From Symbiodinium natans (taxonomy: Eukaryota > Sar > Dinophyceae > Suessiales > Symbiodiniaceae), in NCBI GenBank assembly GCA_905221605.1, contig CAJNDS010000107.1, positions 1-64,000 on the forward strand: a DNA stretch of 64,000 nucleotides. Direction: 5' to 3'. Below the pieces are notes generated by a model. The model worked only from the letters and a program-made list of their open reading frames with translations. It did no database searches and was not told the DNA's origin. Shown one piece after another: positions 1 through 9,200 of the stretch. Each line of letters begins with the position of its first letter. Position 1 is the stretch's first letter. The position numbers and the translations under genes were made by a program.

Positions 1-72
1 TCTCTGTCTCTGTCTCTGTCTCTGTCTCTGTCTCTGTCTCTGTCTCTGTCTCTGTCTCTGTCTCTGTCTCTG

Positions 73-149
<77 letters not shown>
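1..149. repeat. (TCTCTG)n / (TC)n microsatellite
   Basis: The window opens inside a pure hexanucleotide TCTCTG tract that passes into a TC dinucleotide tract. It probably continues beyond the left edge. No gene is seen between it and position 282. Confidence 0.97.
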
Positions 150-153
<4 letters not shown>

Positions 154-282
154 TTCTCCCGCTCTCCTTCTTCAAGGTGCTTTCAAATCACGGATGATCC
201 TAGCAGAGCTATGAATAGTGTGTTGTCTAGCCATTCTTTCTCTGCTTTCCCGAATTGACACTGAACCGAAAATGAAAAGAGT

Positions 283-1518
283 TCAGCGACAGCCAACAGC
301 CCCCTCAGGACCTAGACAGCGCTTTGAAGACACACGCACACACACGAGGCACTTCGTGATCCCGGCCTGAGCATGATCCCCTTCCACAGCACGTTCTGCT
401 ATGGAGCAAAATCGCAGCATGCCCAAAAACTGCGCTAGATCAGGCACAGCTGCAAGTTCCTCCCCGTTCAAGTAGCGACCCACCTGCTCCCTGACAGGAT
501 TCTGCTGCAACGTGGCAAGAAGTGGAGTGGTAGCTGGCATGGCAATGCATCTCCGGAGGCACTCTCTTGACTTTCGCCTGTCCAAATGGGCACAGCCGAA
601 GACAAGATACGGCGCCTCCTTCCAGTGAGCCAATCTCAGGTTGACCACAAAAAGCAAATGGGCACGTCCTCGCTGGAAATCCTGCAAGATTGCAGCACGA
701 GATTCTTGAGATATGTCTCTCGGCAATGTCGCCAAGAGCTCTGATGCGCTGGTTCCACTCAAACTTCGCATGAGCGCCTGAAAATCACCGCACACCAGCT
801 CAGGCGCGCGACAACCTCTGAGGGGACAAGTGGCCCATAGTTGTTTCACTTTCTTGGGCATTTCGTCTTCCGGCCAATGACTGTGGCATTGACAAGACTC
901 CACCCAATGCAAACATGAGTTCAGAACCTTCGCAATGGAGTCCATCATTCTCAGCACGCCCCAGAACTCTCGTGAGGTTAGCGCAGAATCTATCACAGTC
1001 AAATCTACGCCATGGCCACTTGCATCATCTGCCTCACGGGCCGCGCCGTACTTGTTCAAATTCCAGCCAAACCGTAGGGTTGTTTCAATCTTCAAAACTT
1101 CTACAACACAGTGGGCAAGGCTTCCCCAACGGGATGGATTGAGTTTCGCCTTGAAGCCCTTGACGTCTGCTTGAAGGTACCTGCCGATGCGGTCAGAGAA
1201 GCAAGTCTCAAGCAAACGCTGGCGTGATTCCTTTTTGCACAACAGCTTTGAGATGTGCGTCAACTGCTTGACGGCCTCGTCAAAAAAAAGCATCGACTTC
1301 CCCAAGTCCATAGTTGAGTTGTGAATGATATACAATAGACCTCCTATGCCCACAGAGTTGCTGAAGTTGACTGTCGCGTGGGCGTCTTCCTCGTGCTCAA
1401 CAGGTGGTGCCAAATCGTGGTCATCAGCGCCAGCGGCGGTGTCGAGATGTGCAACCCAGGGCAACACCCTTCTCACCAAGACTGGAGGCACGTTGTGTAA
1501 CCCCATCTCGTGGCCCAC
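283..1518 (-). CDS. Unrecognised 411-residue reading frame
   Basis: A 411-residue frame is open on the minus strand inside otherwise stop-rich DNA, so it is likely a real or recently decayed gene. The first ATG at 1518 need not be the true start, because similar-looking coding sequence continues upstream in other frames (1.7-2.27 kb). The middle has a helical region rich in Leu/Cys/His (KLLCKKESRQRLL, then RWGSLAHCVVEVL), and the C-terminal part ends in an ERAVEGDHAQ motif. I recognise no catalytic motif, signal peptide or membrane span. The composition resembles the large uncharacterised, possibly transposon-derived families frequent in dinoflagellate genomes, but that is impression rather than proof. 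Confidence 0.45.
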   Translation of the reverse strand: MGHEMGLHNVPPVLVRRVLPWVAHLDTAAGADDHDLAPPVEHEEDAHATVNFSNSVGIGGLLYIIHNSTMDLGKSMLFFDEAVKQLTHISKLLCKKESRQRLLETCFSDRIGRYLQADVKGFKAKLNPSRWGSLAHCVVEVLKIETTLRFGWNLNKYGAAREADDASGHGVDLTVIDSALTSREFWGVLRMMDSIAKVLNSCLHWVESCQCHSHWPEDEMPKKVKQLWATCPLRGCRAPELVCGDFQALMRSLSGTSASELLATLPRDISQESRAAILQDFQRGRAHLLFVVNLRLAHWKEAPYLVFGCAHLDRRKSRECLRRCIAMPATTPLLATLQQNPVREQVGRYLNGEELAAVPDLAQFLGMLRFCSIAERAVEGDHAQAGITKCLVCVRVSSKRCLGPEGAVGCR

Positions 1519-1709
1519 ATTTCAGCCTGAAGCTCAACTTCCCGATCATAGGTGTCTGCCAGAACCTCATCTTCCATCCTCTCCAAGTAGCCACCCCAAA
1601 GTTCTCTCCAACGCAGCACCAAAAAGGTCTGCGCAAGCATTCTTTCTCAAGGACGTTATCTGGATCAGCTCAAAATCAAAATGACCCTGAGGACGAGTCA
1701 ATCATGACA

Positions 1710-2273
1710 TTACCTCACCACCCCCCATCCTAAAGAGCCTCGCGGTTTCAACCGACGTGTTCGCAGCATCAGATATCCACGCTCAGCCTTGCTCAAGAAA
1801 TCTTTCCAGTACTTGGCACACGCAGTCCAAAACCAAAGTGGGGCCTTGCAAAGAGGAGTGCACTGCCTCAGCAAAACTCTTTGACATGACAATGTCGATG
1901 GCCCTCTTTCAATTCACTGGAGTCCATAAATGACTTGTCAGAAGAATGCACTGCAAGTCTATTCGTGCACACGCGGCCCTGACATCGAACCACTTTCCTG
2001 TCAAGACTGCACAAATCCAACTCGCTGAAGCATGTAAGCTGCTCTAGCAGCCTCAAGCAGAGCAGCATCCTCATTGGATTGAGGTTTCAAGCGAGCAGAC
2101 AACATGCGCACTGTTTGGTCAAACTCCTCCGCAAGGTCTGCAGACGTCTTAGGCACCTGAAAGGTTGCAATTTGAGGCACAATGCTGAACTTCTGCGCCA
2201 AGCTCTGAATGTACGACCATCCAAAGATCTTGGATTTTTGCCGGACCCCGACTAAAAAAAAGTGCTCGGGCAA
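1710..2273 (-). pseudogene. Probable upstream pieces of the 411-residue gene
   Basis: On the same strand and immediately upstream of the 411-residue frame, 2001-2273 encodes about 70 plausible residues with an acidic helix (SADLAEEFDQTVRMLSARL). 1710-1892 has protein-like sequence split between two frames with a stop. Either short introns separate these pieces or the gene carries frameshifts. I found no convincing GT-AG pair, so decay is the simpler reading. Function unknown. Confidence 0.3.
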
Positions 2274-2368
2274 AGGGTCTGGAAAACAGAAACAAGAACG
2301 GGCAATGAGAAAAGTATGGGCACCACTAGGTGGCAGCTGTTCGACCGGTTTCGCAAAGACCTGAATAT

Positions 2369-2447
2369 CTGTCTCTCTCTCTCTCTCTCTGTCTGTCTTT
2401 CTCTGTCTCTCTCTCTCTCTCTCTCGCTCTCTCTCTCGCTCTCTCTC

Positions 2448-2478
<31 letters not shown>

Positions 2479-2538
2479 TTCTGTTTCTCTCTTTCTCTCC
2501 TCTGTCTGTCTTTCTCTGTTTCTCTCTCCCTCTCTCTA
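2369..2538. repeat. (TC)n-rich microsatellite
   Basis: Imperfect pyrimidine tract of TC with interspersed TCTG and TTTC. Long Ser/Leu or Arg/Glu frames across it are artefacts of the repeat. Confidence 0.95.
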
Positions 2539-2540
2539 AC

Positions 2541-2990
2541 ATTAAAATAGTACAGATTGCCATGCAAACACTCAGTTCCGAAAACCGATGCTAGAAGTTG
2601 TACTCATTCGCTGGCACTCATTAGAACAGCTCACGCATTGTAAGCAAAACCGGCATCCAACTGCATTACCTCCAGTGCCTTGATCAGCAGCACAACACCA
2701 TGAGGACCACACCACTGGACAGTCCACGCATCAAGCTTCACGACCTGACGGTTTGAGTTTTCGATTTAAGATGCAAAAGTTTGGATAGACTGCTGAATCA
2801 TAGGGTTTGGGAAATCTCTGCAAGCTTCAGTGAAAGCTTCCACCCAAGTTCGATGAATGAAGGCTAAACAGGCCCGGTAACCAAAAAGAGTTCGGGACTT
2901 CGGTTAGTTACTCAAGACATTGAGACTCAGCCCAGATCAAACATTAACAGGAGCTGGAGATAGAGGGTGGGCTGTCATGAGTTCACTGCC
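2541..2990. other. Unannotated stretch
   Basis: Mixed-composition DNA with no long frame, repeat or RNA motif that I can support. It ends where composition drops abruptly to AT-rich mitochondrial-like sequence. Confidence 0.5.
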
Positions 2991-3252
2991 TTTCAGTATA
3001 TTTAATATGGGCCCCTTTCACTCTTTATAAAGCCAATATTAAAATCATTACGGCGCGCGTGAACTTGCCCGAAATTTAATATTGGATTTCTAAAGATTGA
3101 AACCTTCATGAACGACTCTGCGGGAAAAAAGCCCATTAAAACATATTAAATTCATGCGTGCCTCATAATTTAATATATTTTAAGAGGGTTTTTTGACCAG
3201 TGAGTGCATGAAACCAAGAACTGTGGGGTCATTAAGGCGGTTGTGGTGCGCT

Positions 3253-3290
3253 CATGACGGCATAACGGTCCTAAAGGTACACCGCCGGGC
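3253..3290 (+). rRNA. Fragment of mitochondrial LSU rRNA (domain IV core motif)
   Basis: Positions 3261-3278 read CATAACGGTCCTAAAGGT. This matches the universal large-subunit rRNA motif ATAACGGTCCTAAGGTA with one inserted A. Only a few tens of bases are recognisable. Mitochondrial rRNAs of dinoflagellates are fragmented, so a tiny piece is expected, but the extra base suggests decay. A degraded second piece (GTCCTTGTCCTAAAGGTAA, about 3374-3392) follows. Confidence 0.4.
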
Positions 3291-3584
3291 AACTATATTA
3301 TATTATGAGCCCGGGATACAATAATAAAGTGTGAACAGAATGAGCGTAGTGAATGAAGAGAGCACCATGAATGTCCTTGTCCTAAAGGTAACACTACGAA
3401 GAGAGTAAGTTCACTGCATTATACTACAAGTGCACGAAGTAAGCGCGTGATTTAATGCATGAACTGGCGAACGAAGTACAGAAACCGTATTATTTAATAT
3501 AATGAACCGGGCGTGAAGTAAGAGAAGCCCGGGAAAAGAGCACAATATTGTAATTATAAGGTAAAGAACGCAGTGATGCACGCT

Positions 3585-4138
3585 TTAATTACAAAATTGG
3601 CGAACGAAACCAGTACAAGAAAAGAAGATAAGAAAAAGAAGTAAAATACCCAGAATTAGACAAAAGAAATGTAATGCTGTAAGAAAAAAGAAAAGACAAC
3701 TTTAAAGTGAATCATTAATTGAATATGCGAGAATACCAAATTCTTTAATCTGCAAACTAATAAAAAGAGAAGATAAATAGAATGACCACAAAGTGAAGAA
3801 AATAACATATTGTGATGAAATTTCTAAATTAATAAAAGCATTTCCTAAAGATATAGCAGCATTAGATAAAAGAAGTGTATTAGCAAAAGTTAATTCACAA
3901 GGATCTGGAAGATAGAAAGCTTCTCCAGGCCACATCCCTAAAGTTGGACAAGATAAAAAATGAAAAGATGTCCAAAAGAAGAATACAAATAATAGAGCTT
4001 CAGAAACCAGAAAACCTCCAAAAAGAAGAAAAAAGATTATTAATAAGACTTCATTTTTTTAGTGAATTCTCTTAATAAATCTCTAGACCAAATATGAAAA
4101 CTATAAATTAATCCAAATAAAAGATGGAGCTTAAAAAT
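3585..4138 (-). pseudogene. cox3: Mitochondrial cox3 (cytochrome c oxidase subunit III) pseudogene
   Basis: Reading leftward from about 4138, the minus strand encodes a hydrophobic, Phe/Leu-rich protein with cox3 landmarks: an N-terminal LHLLFGLIYSFHIWSRDLL segment, then SEALLFVFFFWTSFH, then LPDPCELTFANTLLLSNAA (the family's DPWEIPFLNTLILLSSG region), and a last helix LTALHFFCLILGILLL. Cox3 is a core membrane subunit of respiratory complex IV. This copy has a frameshift next to a seven-base A/T run near 4051-4057, and an in-frame TAA at about 3702 between the SINDSL and SCLFFF segments, after which the family-like sequence continues. Substitutional RNA editing, known in dinoflagellate mitochondria, could alter a stop but not the frameshift. 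It is therefore most likely a dead nuclear copy. Confidence 0.75.
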
Positions 4139-4244
4139 GAGCACTGTGCGGTCATGTTGACTGAGTTTGTCAAGGCCTTTTCGGCGTATCATCCCTGGAG
4201 GGCAGACTTGCAGCCCGTGCTGCCTAGTTGGGTAAAAGGATCCA

Positions 4245-5560
4245 TCTTAGTTTGGAAGCAACTGTTTTGCCAAGTGGTGCGTCTTCGCTTTATGTGCTAG
4301 TTTGGCTTATTGATGGTTGTTCTGCTTATTGGTGCGTTTTCACTTTGCTTGATTGCTACGGTTGTATTTTGCTTATTGTGGCGCCTTTTCGCTCACTGTA
4401 TGCAACTGGTTGGCTAAGTGGTGCGTCTTCACTGAGTCTTCACTGTATATGTGCTTGTTTGGCTTCGTGGTGCTTGCTATGTGTGGTTGTTTTGCTTGTT
4501 GCAGCATCTTCGCTGAGTATGTGCGTGTCTTCGCTTACTCTGTGTGTGTGTGTGTGGTCTTTTTTCAGCTTATTGGTGCGTCTTCGTTTTGCTAAATTGC
4601 TGGTGGCTGCTGTGTCTTCACTTGCTGTGCGGTTGCTTTTGTTTGTTGTGGCGTCTTTTCGCTCCTTCCATGCAACTTGCAACTGTTTCGCTAAGTGGTG
4701 CTTCTTCGCTCTGGATTATATGTGCTTGTTTGGCTTATTGGTGCGTCTTCACTTACTATGTGTGGTTGTTTTGCTTGTTGGCGCCAAGTTGGCGCGTCTT
4801 CGCCTACTATGTGTGGTTGTTCTGCCTATTGGTGCGTCTTCACTTTGCTTAATTGCTGTCGTGTGTTCACTTGCTGCACGGTTGTCTTTTGCTTGTTGTG
4901 GCGCCTTTTCGCTCACACTATGCAACTTGCAACTGCTTTGCTAAGTGGTGCGTCTTTGGTCTGGATGTATGTGTGCTTGTTTGGCCTATTGGCGTGTCTT
5001 CGCTGTTTCGCTTGTTGGCACGTCCTGGCTTACTATGTGTGGTTGTTCAGCTTCTTGGTGCGTCTTCGCTTTGCTTGATTGCTGGTATGTCTTCGCTTGC
5101 TGTGCAGTTGTCTTTGCTTATTGTGGCGCCTTTTCGCTCACTATATGCAACTGTCTTGCTAAGTGGTGCGTCTTCACTCTATATGTGCTTGTTTGGCTTA
5201 TTGGTGCGTCTTCGCTTACTATGTGTGGTTGTTTTGCTTGTTGGCACGTCCTCGCTTACTATGTGTGGTTGTTTTGCTTGTTGGCACGTCCTCGCTTACT
5301 ATGTGGGGTTGTTCTGCTTATTGGTGCGTCTTCGTTTTGCTTAATTGCTGGTAGCTGCTGGGTCTTCACTTGCTGGTCGGTTGTCTGTTGCTTGTTGTGG
5401 CGTCTTTTCGCTCACTTTCTGCAACTGTTTTGCTGAGTGGTGCATCTTCGCTTTATATGTGATTGTTTCGCTTATCGGTGCGTCTTCGCTTGCTATGCGC
5501 GGTTGTTTTGCTTTTTGGCGTGTCTTCGCTTACTATGTGTAGTTGTTCTGCTTCTTGGCG
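4245..5560. repeat. Higher-order tandem array (about 230-270 bp units with 40-bp subunits)
   Basis: The segment starting TGTGGCG(C/T)CTTTTCGCTC recurs at about 4377, 4639, 4896, 5123 and 5395, with a partial unit before the first, giving spacings of 262, 257, 227 and 272 bp. Within units a roughly 40-bp subunit (CTCGCTTACTATGTGTGGTT...) repeats and is perfect at 5249-5288. The + strand is open in several frames at once, with Cys/Leu/Trp-rich products. That is typical of a repeat lacking stop triplets rather than of coding sequence. Confidence 0.85.
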
Positions 5561-5564
5561 AGTT

Positions 5565-5664
5565 GAGAGAGAGAGAAACACACAGAGACAGAGACAGAGA
5601 TCGAGACAGAGACAGAGATAGAGACAGAGAGAAGAAGAGAGAGACAAGTGAGAGAGAGAGAGAG
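5565..5664. repeat. (GA)n / (GACAGA)n microsatellite
   Basis: Purine-rich tract directly abutting the end of the 4.2-5.6 kb tandem array. It mixes AGAGAG with GACAGAGA hexamers. Confidence 0.93.
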
Positions 5665-5665
5665 T

Positions 5666-6022
5666 TGGATAACACACTTTCAGCTCTAATCTCGTGTCGT
5701 ACATTGCGTTTTTTGATTGTCATGTACATAACTCGTTTGAGTCGGCTTCGTGGCTCCTATCAGGTTTTCCATCAAAACCAGTTAAAGCTCAGTGCCTGAA
5801 GTGAAGCATCTGTGCACTTCGCCTAGGATTTGCTTGCTTCTCTACGCGGTACGGTAAACCTCGAAAGCAAACCCCAAACACTAGGACTTCGGTGAAACTA
5901 TGTGCGTTTGTTGAAAGGTCGGAAACGTTGTCCTTCATAGTCTCAAGAGAGCTGCAAACAGAAGACGTTGCAGGAAAAGTTGGCACGTTTGCTTTTGCCG
6001 AAGTGATTTTGTGGTTTGCTAG
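5666..6022. other. Unannotated stretch
   Basis: No supportable coding, RNA or repeat feature. It ends at an in-frame TAG/possible splice acceptor just before the candidate exon at 6023. Confidence 0.4.
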
Positions 6023-6256
6023 AGGCAACGTCTGACCTGTACAATCCACATCACTGCCACGCGACCGCGTACGTCTTATGCTACAGCTGCACTGCTCGTG
6101 GTCCGACTCTCAGAAGCGCAGCCCCGGGTCCCGGTCTATTTGGAAGCTCTGCCGGTCGAGGAACAACTCAAAGGAGAAGAGGAGGATCTTCCGGGACGGT
6201 TTGCCGAGTTTCCAAGAATAGCAGAGATTGATCCTGACCCAGAACGCATGATTTAA
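6023..6256 (+). CDS. Candidate C-terminal exon of an unrecognised protein
   Basis: A 77-codon frame is open from just after GTTTGCTAG to a TAA at 6254-6256. The upstream TAG doubles as a plausible 3' splice site. Its first half has a short hydrophobic run (ATAALLVV) and its second half is acidic and proline-bearing (VEEQLKGEEEDLPGRF, then EIDPDPERMI), a composition more protein-like than the overlapping 175-residue antisense frame. I do not recognise a family, and no neighbouring exon could be joined with confidence. Confidence 0.35.
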   Translation, partial: RQRLTCTIHITATRPRTSYATAALLVVRLSEAQPRVPVYLEALPVEEQLKGEEEDLPGRFAEFPRIAEIDPDPERMI

Positions 6257-9200
6257 CCGTTTGCATTCATGACTACTGCAAGGTTCCCAGAGGAAATTTT
6301 CAACACCGCAGCGCAGTCCGGGCGATGCCCATCGAACGACATCATAAAGACATCCGGATCTTGCTCCCAATCTCGACCTAAGTCCTGGTAGATGGCACCC
6401 GGGATGAGTTGTTGTGTACTGGTAGCATTCTATAGTCATTGTTTTGCGGCTAGACTTTGCAAGATCGCATTCCCACACGCGACAAACCTCCGAGCCCATC
6501 GGTCTCGGAGGAGCTCCGTCGCCTTCAAATCGCTGCCACTCATCAGTTTCCAGGCGTGTTCGAGCAAGGTCCGATTGGTCTGGGTAGGCCTTAGTGTCCC
6601 CGAGTGCCCAGCCCCAGAGTGTTTCTGGAGTGCCCAACCTCAGAGTATCTTTACCGAGAGAGGTTGGGGATTTTCGAAGTAAAATCTATGTTTTTGATTG
6701 TGGGCCTGTTACTGCCTTGTTGCCCTTCCATGGCATCGTTGCATGCCACCTCCTGGGATTGAACCTAGTAGGCTTTGTCTTGGCCTTGTGGAGCTCAAGC
6801 GCATGGCCGCGAACCCTCGCGTCGCAGGCCGTTTAGTGCCTTGAGCAAAACTCAGCGTCGTTGCTGGGCGACAGCTTTTCTTGCGACGTTGCATGCAAAA
6901 TGTTCAGAGGGCAATGTTGCGTAAAACAACGTTTTTTGGCCGGGTTTGTTGGGTTGTGCACTTGCCCCTAAATCCGTGGCTCCAAATGGTTTGGATTCGG
7001 GGGATCAGAAGATGGCCGGAGTTTGACCGTCCAACATCTTTAGGAAACCTTGTGCGGGTATCGCCGCACGAAGAGAGATTGTGAAATTTTGGAGACACAC
7101 ATGAAGGTCATGAAGGGTGAGTTGGATCCTAGCTGTTTGCTCGTCGTCATGTTACCTGATGACACATTTCCTGGCCACAATGCTGCGGAACGGCAGGCGC
7201 TTTCCCATTTGGCTGCCAGACTTGACCGCAGAAAGCAACCAAGACTCTAATACGTTCATCAAGGCTACATGTCTTTTGGTGGTGGGATATGTTTCTGGCC
7301 AGGCAAAGAGGTATTTGCCATGCCACAGCTTGAGCGCCAGGCTGCTTGAACGTTGCAAGCATCAGATGATGGCTCTGCACAGCTCGACTCGTGTGCAAGG
7401 AGGGTTCCACGACAGTTCCAGCTCCTAGTGGCAGGTTTTCAACCCATTTCAAGTCATTTCAACACATGTTTGCTTCGGCTCCATGGAAACCAAGGGCTCA
7501 AACAATGCTACAAGCCTTCCTTGTGCGCAGCAGAGCTTTTGAAGGCAGAGCCATGGCAGCTGTCAGCTGCGTGAATGTCGAGGCCTGTGAGTGCTTGTCT
7601 GCATATTCACCTGTGGAGCACCCTTCGCATCTGCATGCAGCCTGCAGGCTCAACCAGACCGTTCTTTGAATGCAGTCTGACCCTCAGTCGCTGAAGGTGT
7701 GAGATTTTATGGCGTTTGACGGTTTGCGCTGGGATATCTGCGTGGCAGCTGTCGAAGTTAGGGAGGGCTTTGTTCAGTTGGGCCCCCTTCATTGGCGAAG
7801 CGTCAAAAGCCACTGGGCGCCTTGGCTCTCGAACCCTTGCAAGAAAGGCAATGCCAAAAACGCCTCAGGAGCTTCAATGCCAGAAGCACGATGAACATCG
7901 CGAGAAGCCGTCGGGGGAAGTGCAACGCACTACACCGTTGCCGGAATTCACGCCGCGTGAGAAGTGCACAGGCATGATCTTGCGATCTGTGTCCGGTGCA
8001 GTGCTCCCCTGATCAGAGCTGGGCTACAGCCGGATGCACTGTTTTCTGATTGGTTGCCGTCCAGTGTTAGAGCACGCCAATTGTGCCAATGCCGCTGACA
8101 TCAAAACCAAGCCGTGGAGGAAGAGTGTCTGTGATGAAGCCGGAAACTCCAGGTGTACCATACGTGCCCTTGTTGGATATAATTTGTGACCCTCGCACGG
8201 GTGTGGAGGCCCAACTTAGATCAGACGTGAGAAACCAAGTTAAACCAATTTAGATCAGAAAAAGAGACGATCAGTTTTGCAGTCTTCTTAAGGTGGAGTT
8301 GCTCGGCATGGCCCGGTTCCCTGGACTCCTGGACTCGATGCTTCCGATCTTTCACATATGGATCACCTTGATGTCAGGTCCAGAGTCTCTACAGAGCACA
8401 GAGCTCAGTCTCGGGTCAAGTTGTGACAAGGTGATGGTGGCATGTTGTTGGGCCGCATTGCAACACATTGAGGACAGGCTCGCTCCATGTGGCAGGACAT
8501 GACCACCAGACTGCACAACTTGTTGCAACACCAAAGACTTTGAGTTTCGGCAGGATGCTGCAAAAAAGACTCATGGAGCTGACTGTCCACACCTCAGGGT
8601 TACACGCCAACCATCCTTCTTGTTGGCGGTGCTGCGCTGTGGACTTCTTCTGCTTCGTTTCGGACAAGCGTGGCCAGCAATCAGCTGAATGTTGAGAATG
8701 ATGTCGAGCTACAGCAAAAACATGAGTATCCTGGGGGATATTGAACTGGTGGCTCGGCCTCGAGTGCAAACCATGCAGCGTAAGTCTGACCCTACATGCA
8801 AAGTTGGGCGCGCAACGCACTTGCAAGTGAGCATCGGTGAGACTTGTCCAGAAACAGCTCCCAAACCAGGGGCAAGTACTAGGCCCCTAGGCCTTCCTAT
8901 GCGTGCGGGAAAGGATAGACAGGCAGGGGAATCAGCGACTCTAACGTTCTCTAACGATTCGGAAGTGACCTGCTTCGGTGGATGAGCAGGCAAGAATACG
9001 TGTTGAGCATCGTGGTGTTCTGGGTTGTCTTTGGCGAAGGGTGTGTGGCGTTCACTGGGTCGGCGTTTTTGAGATATGTTCACGCGCCTTGTCATTTGGG
9101 TTAGACTGGGGGAGTTCCCGTCTCTGTTCAAAAACATAATCAGGACCCATTTCCCAGCAGGCGGGGTTGGAAGTGTGCTTCGTGGGATCTTATATGCAGG

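Larger units (their letters stand above)
2993..4140. other. Mitochondrial-DNA-derived block (NUMT-like)
   Basis: Composition changes sharply from mixed/GC-rich to AT-rich at about 2993 and back at about 4140. The block contains a cox3 coding remnant (minus strand), a short LSU rRNA core motif, and small repeats and inverted repeats typical of dinoflagellate mitochondrial spacers, such as TTTAATAT motifs and paired GCCCGGG/CCCGGGC arms near 3310, 3508 and 3527. Dinoflagellate mitochondrial genomes are known to be fragmented, recombined and full of partial genes. In this nuclear-looking context the parsimonious reading is an insertion of mitochondrial DNA; a chimeric assembly join is the alternative. 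Confidence 0.65.

Noticed and set aside
2252-2594. Ser/Leu and Arg/Glu frames of about 100 residues
   Set aside because: Pure translation of a TC microsatellite.
4228-4944. 238-residue Cys/Leu-rich frame that looks like a membrane protein
   Set aside because: Lies in a tandem array open in several frames; hydrophobicity follows from the T-rich repeat.
6110-6637. 175-residue minus-strand frame
   Set aside because: No domain; the opposite strand at 6023-6256 has more protein-like composition and a natural stop.
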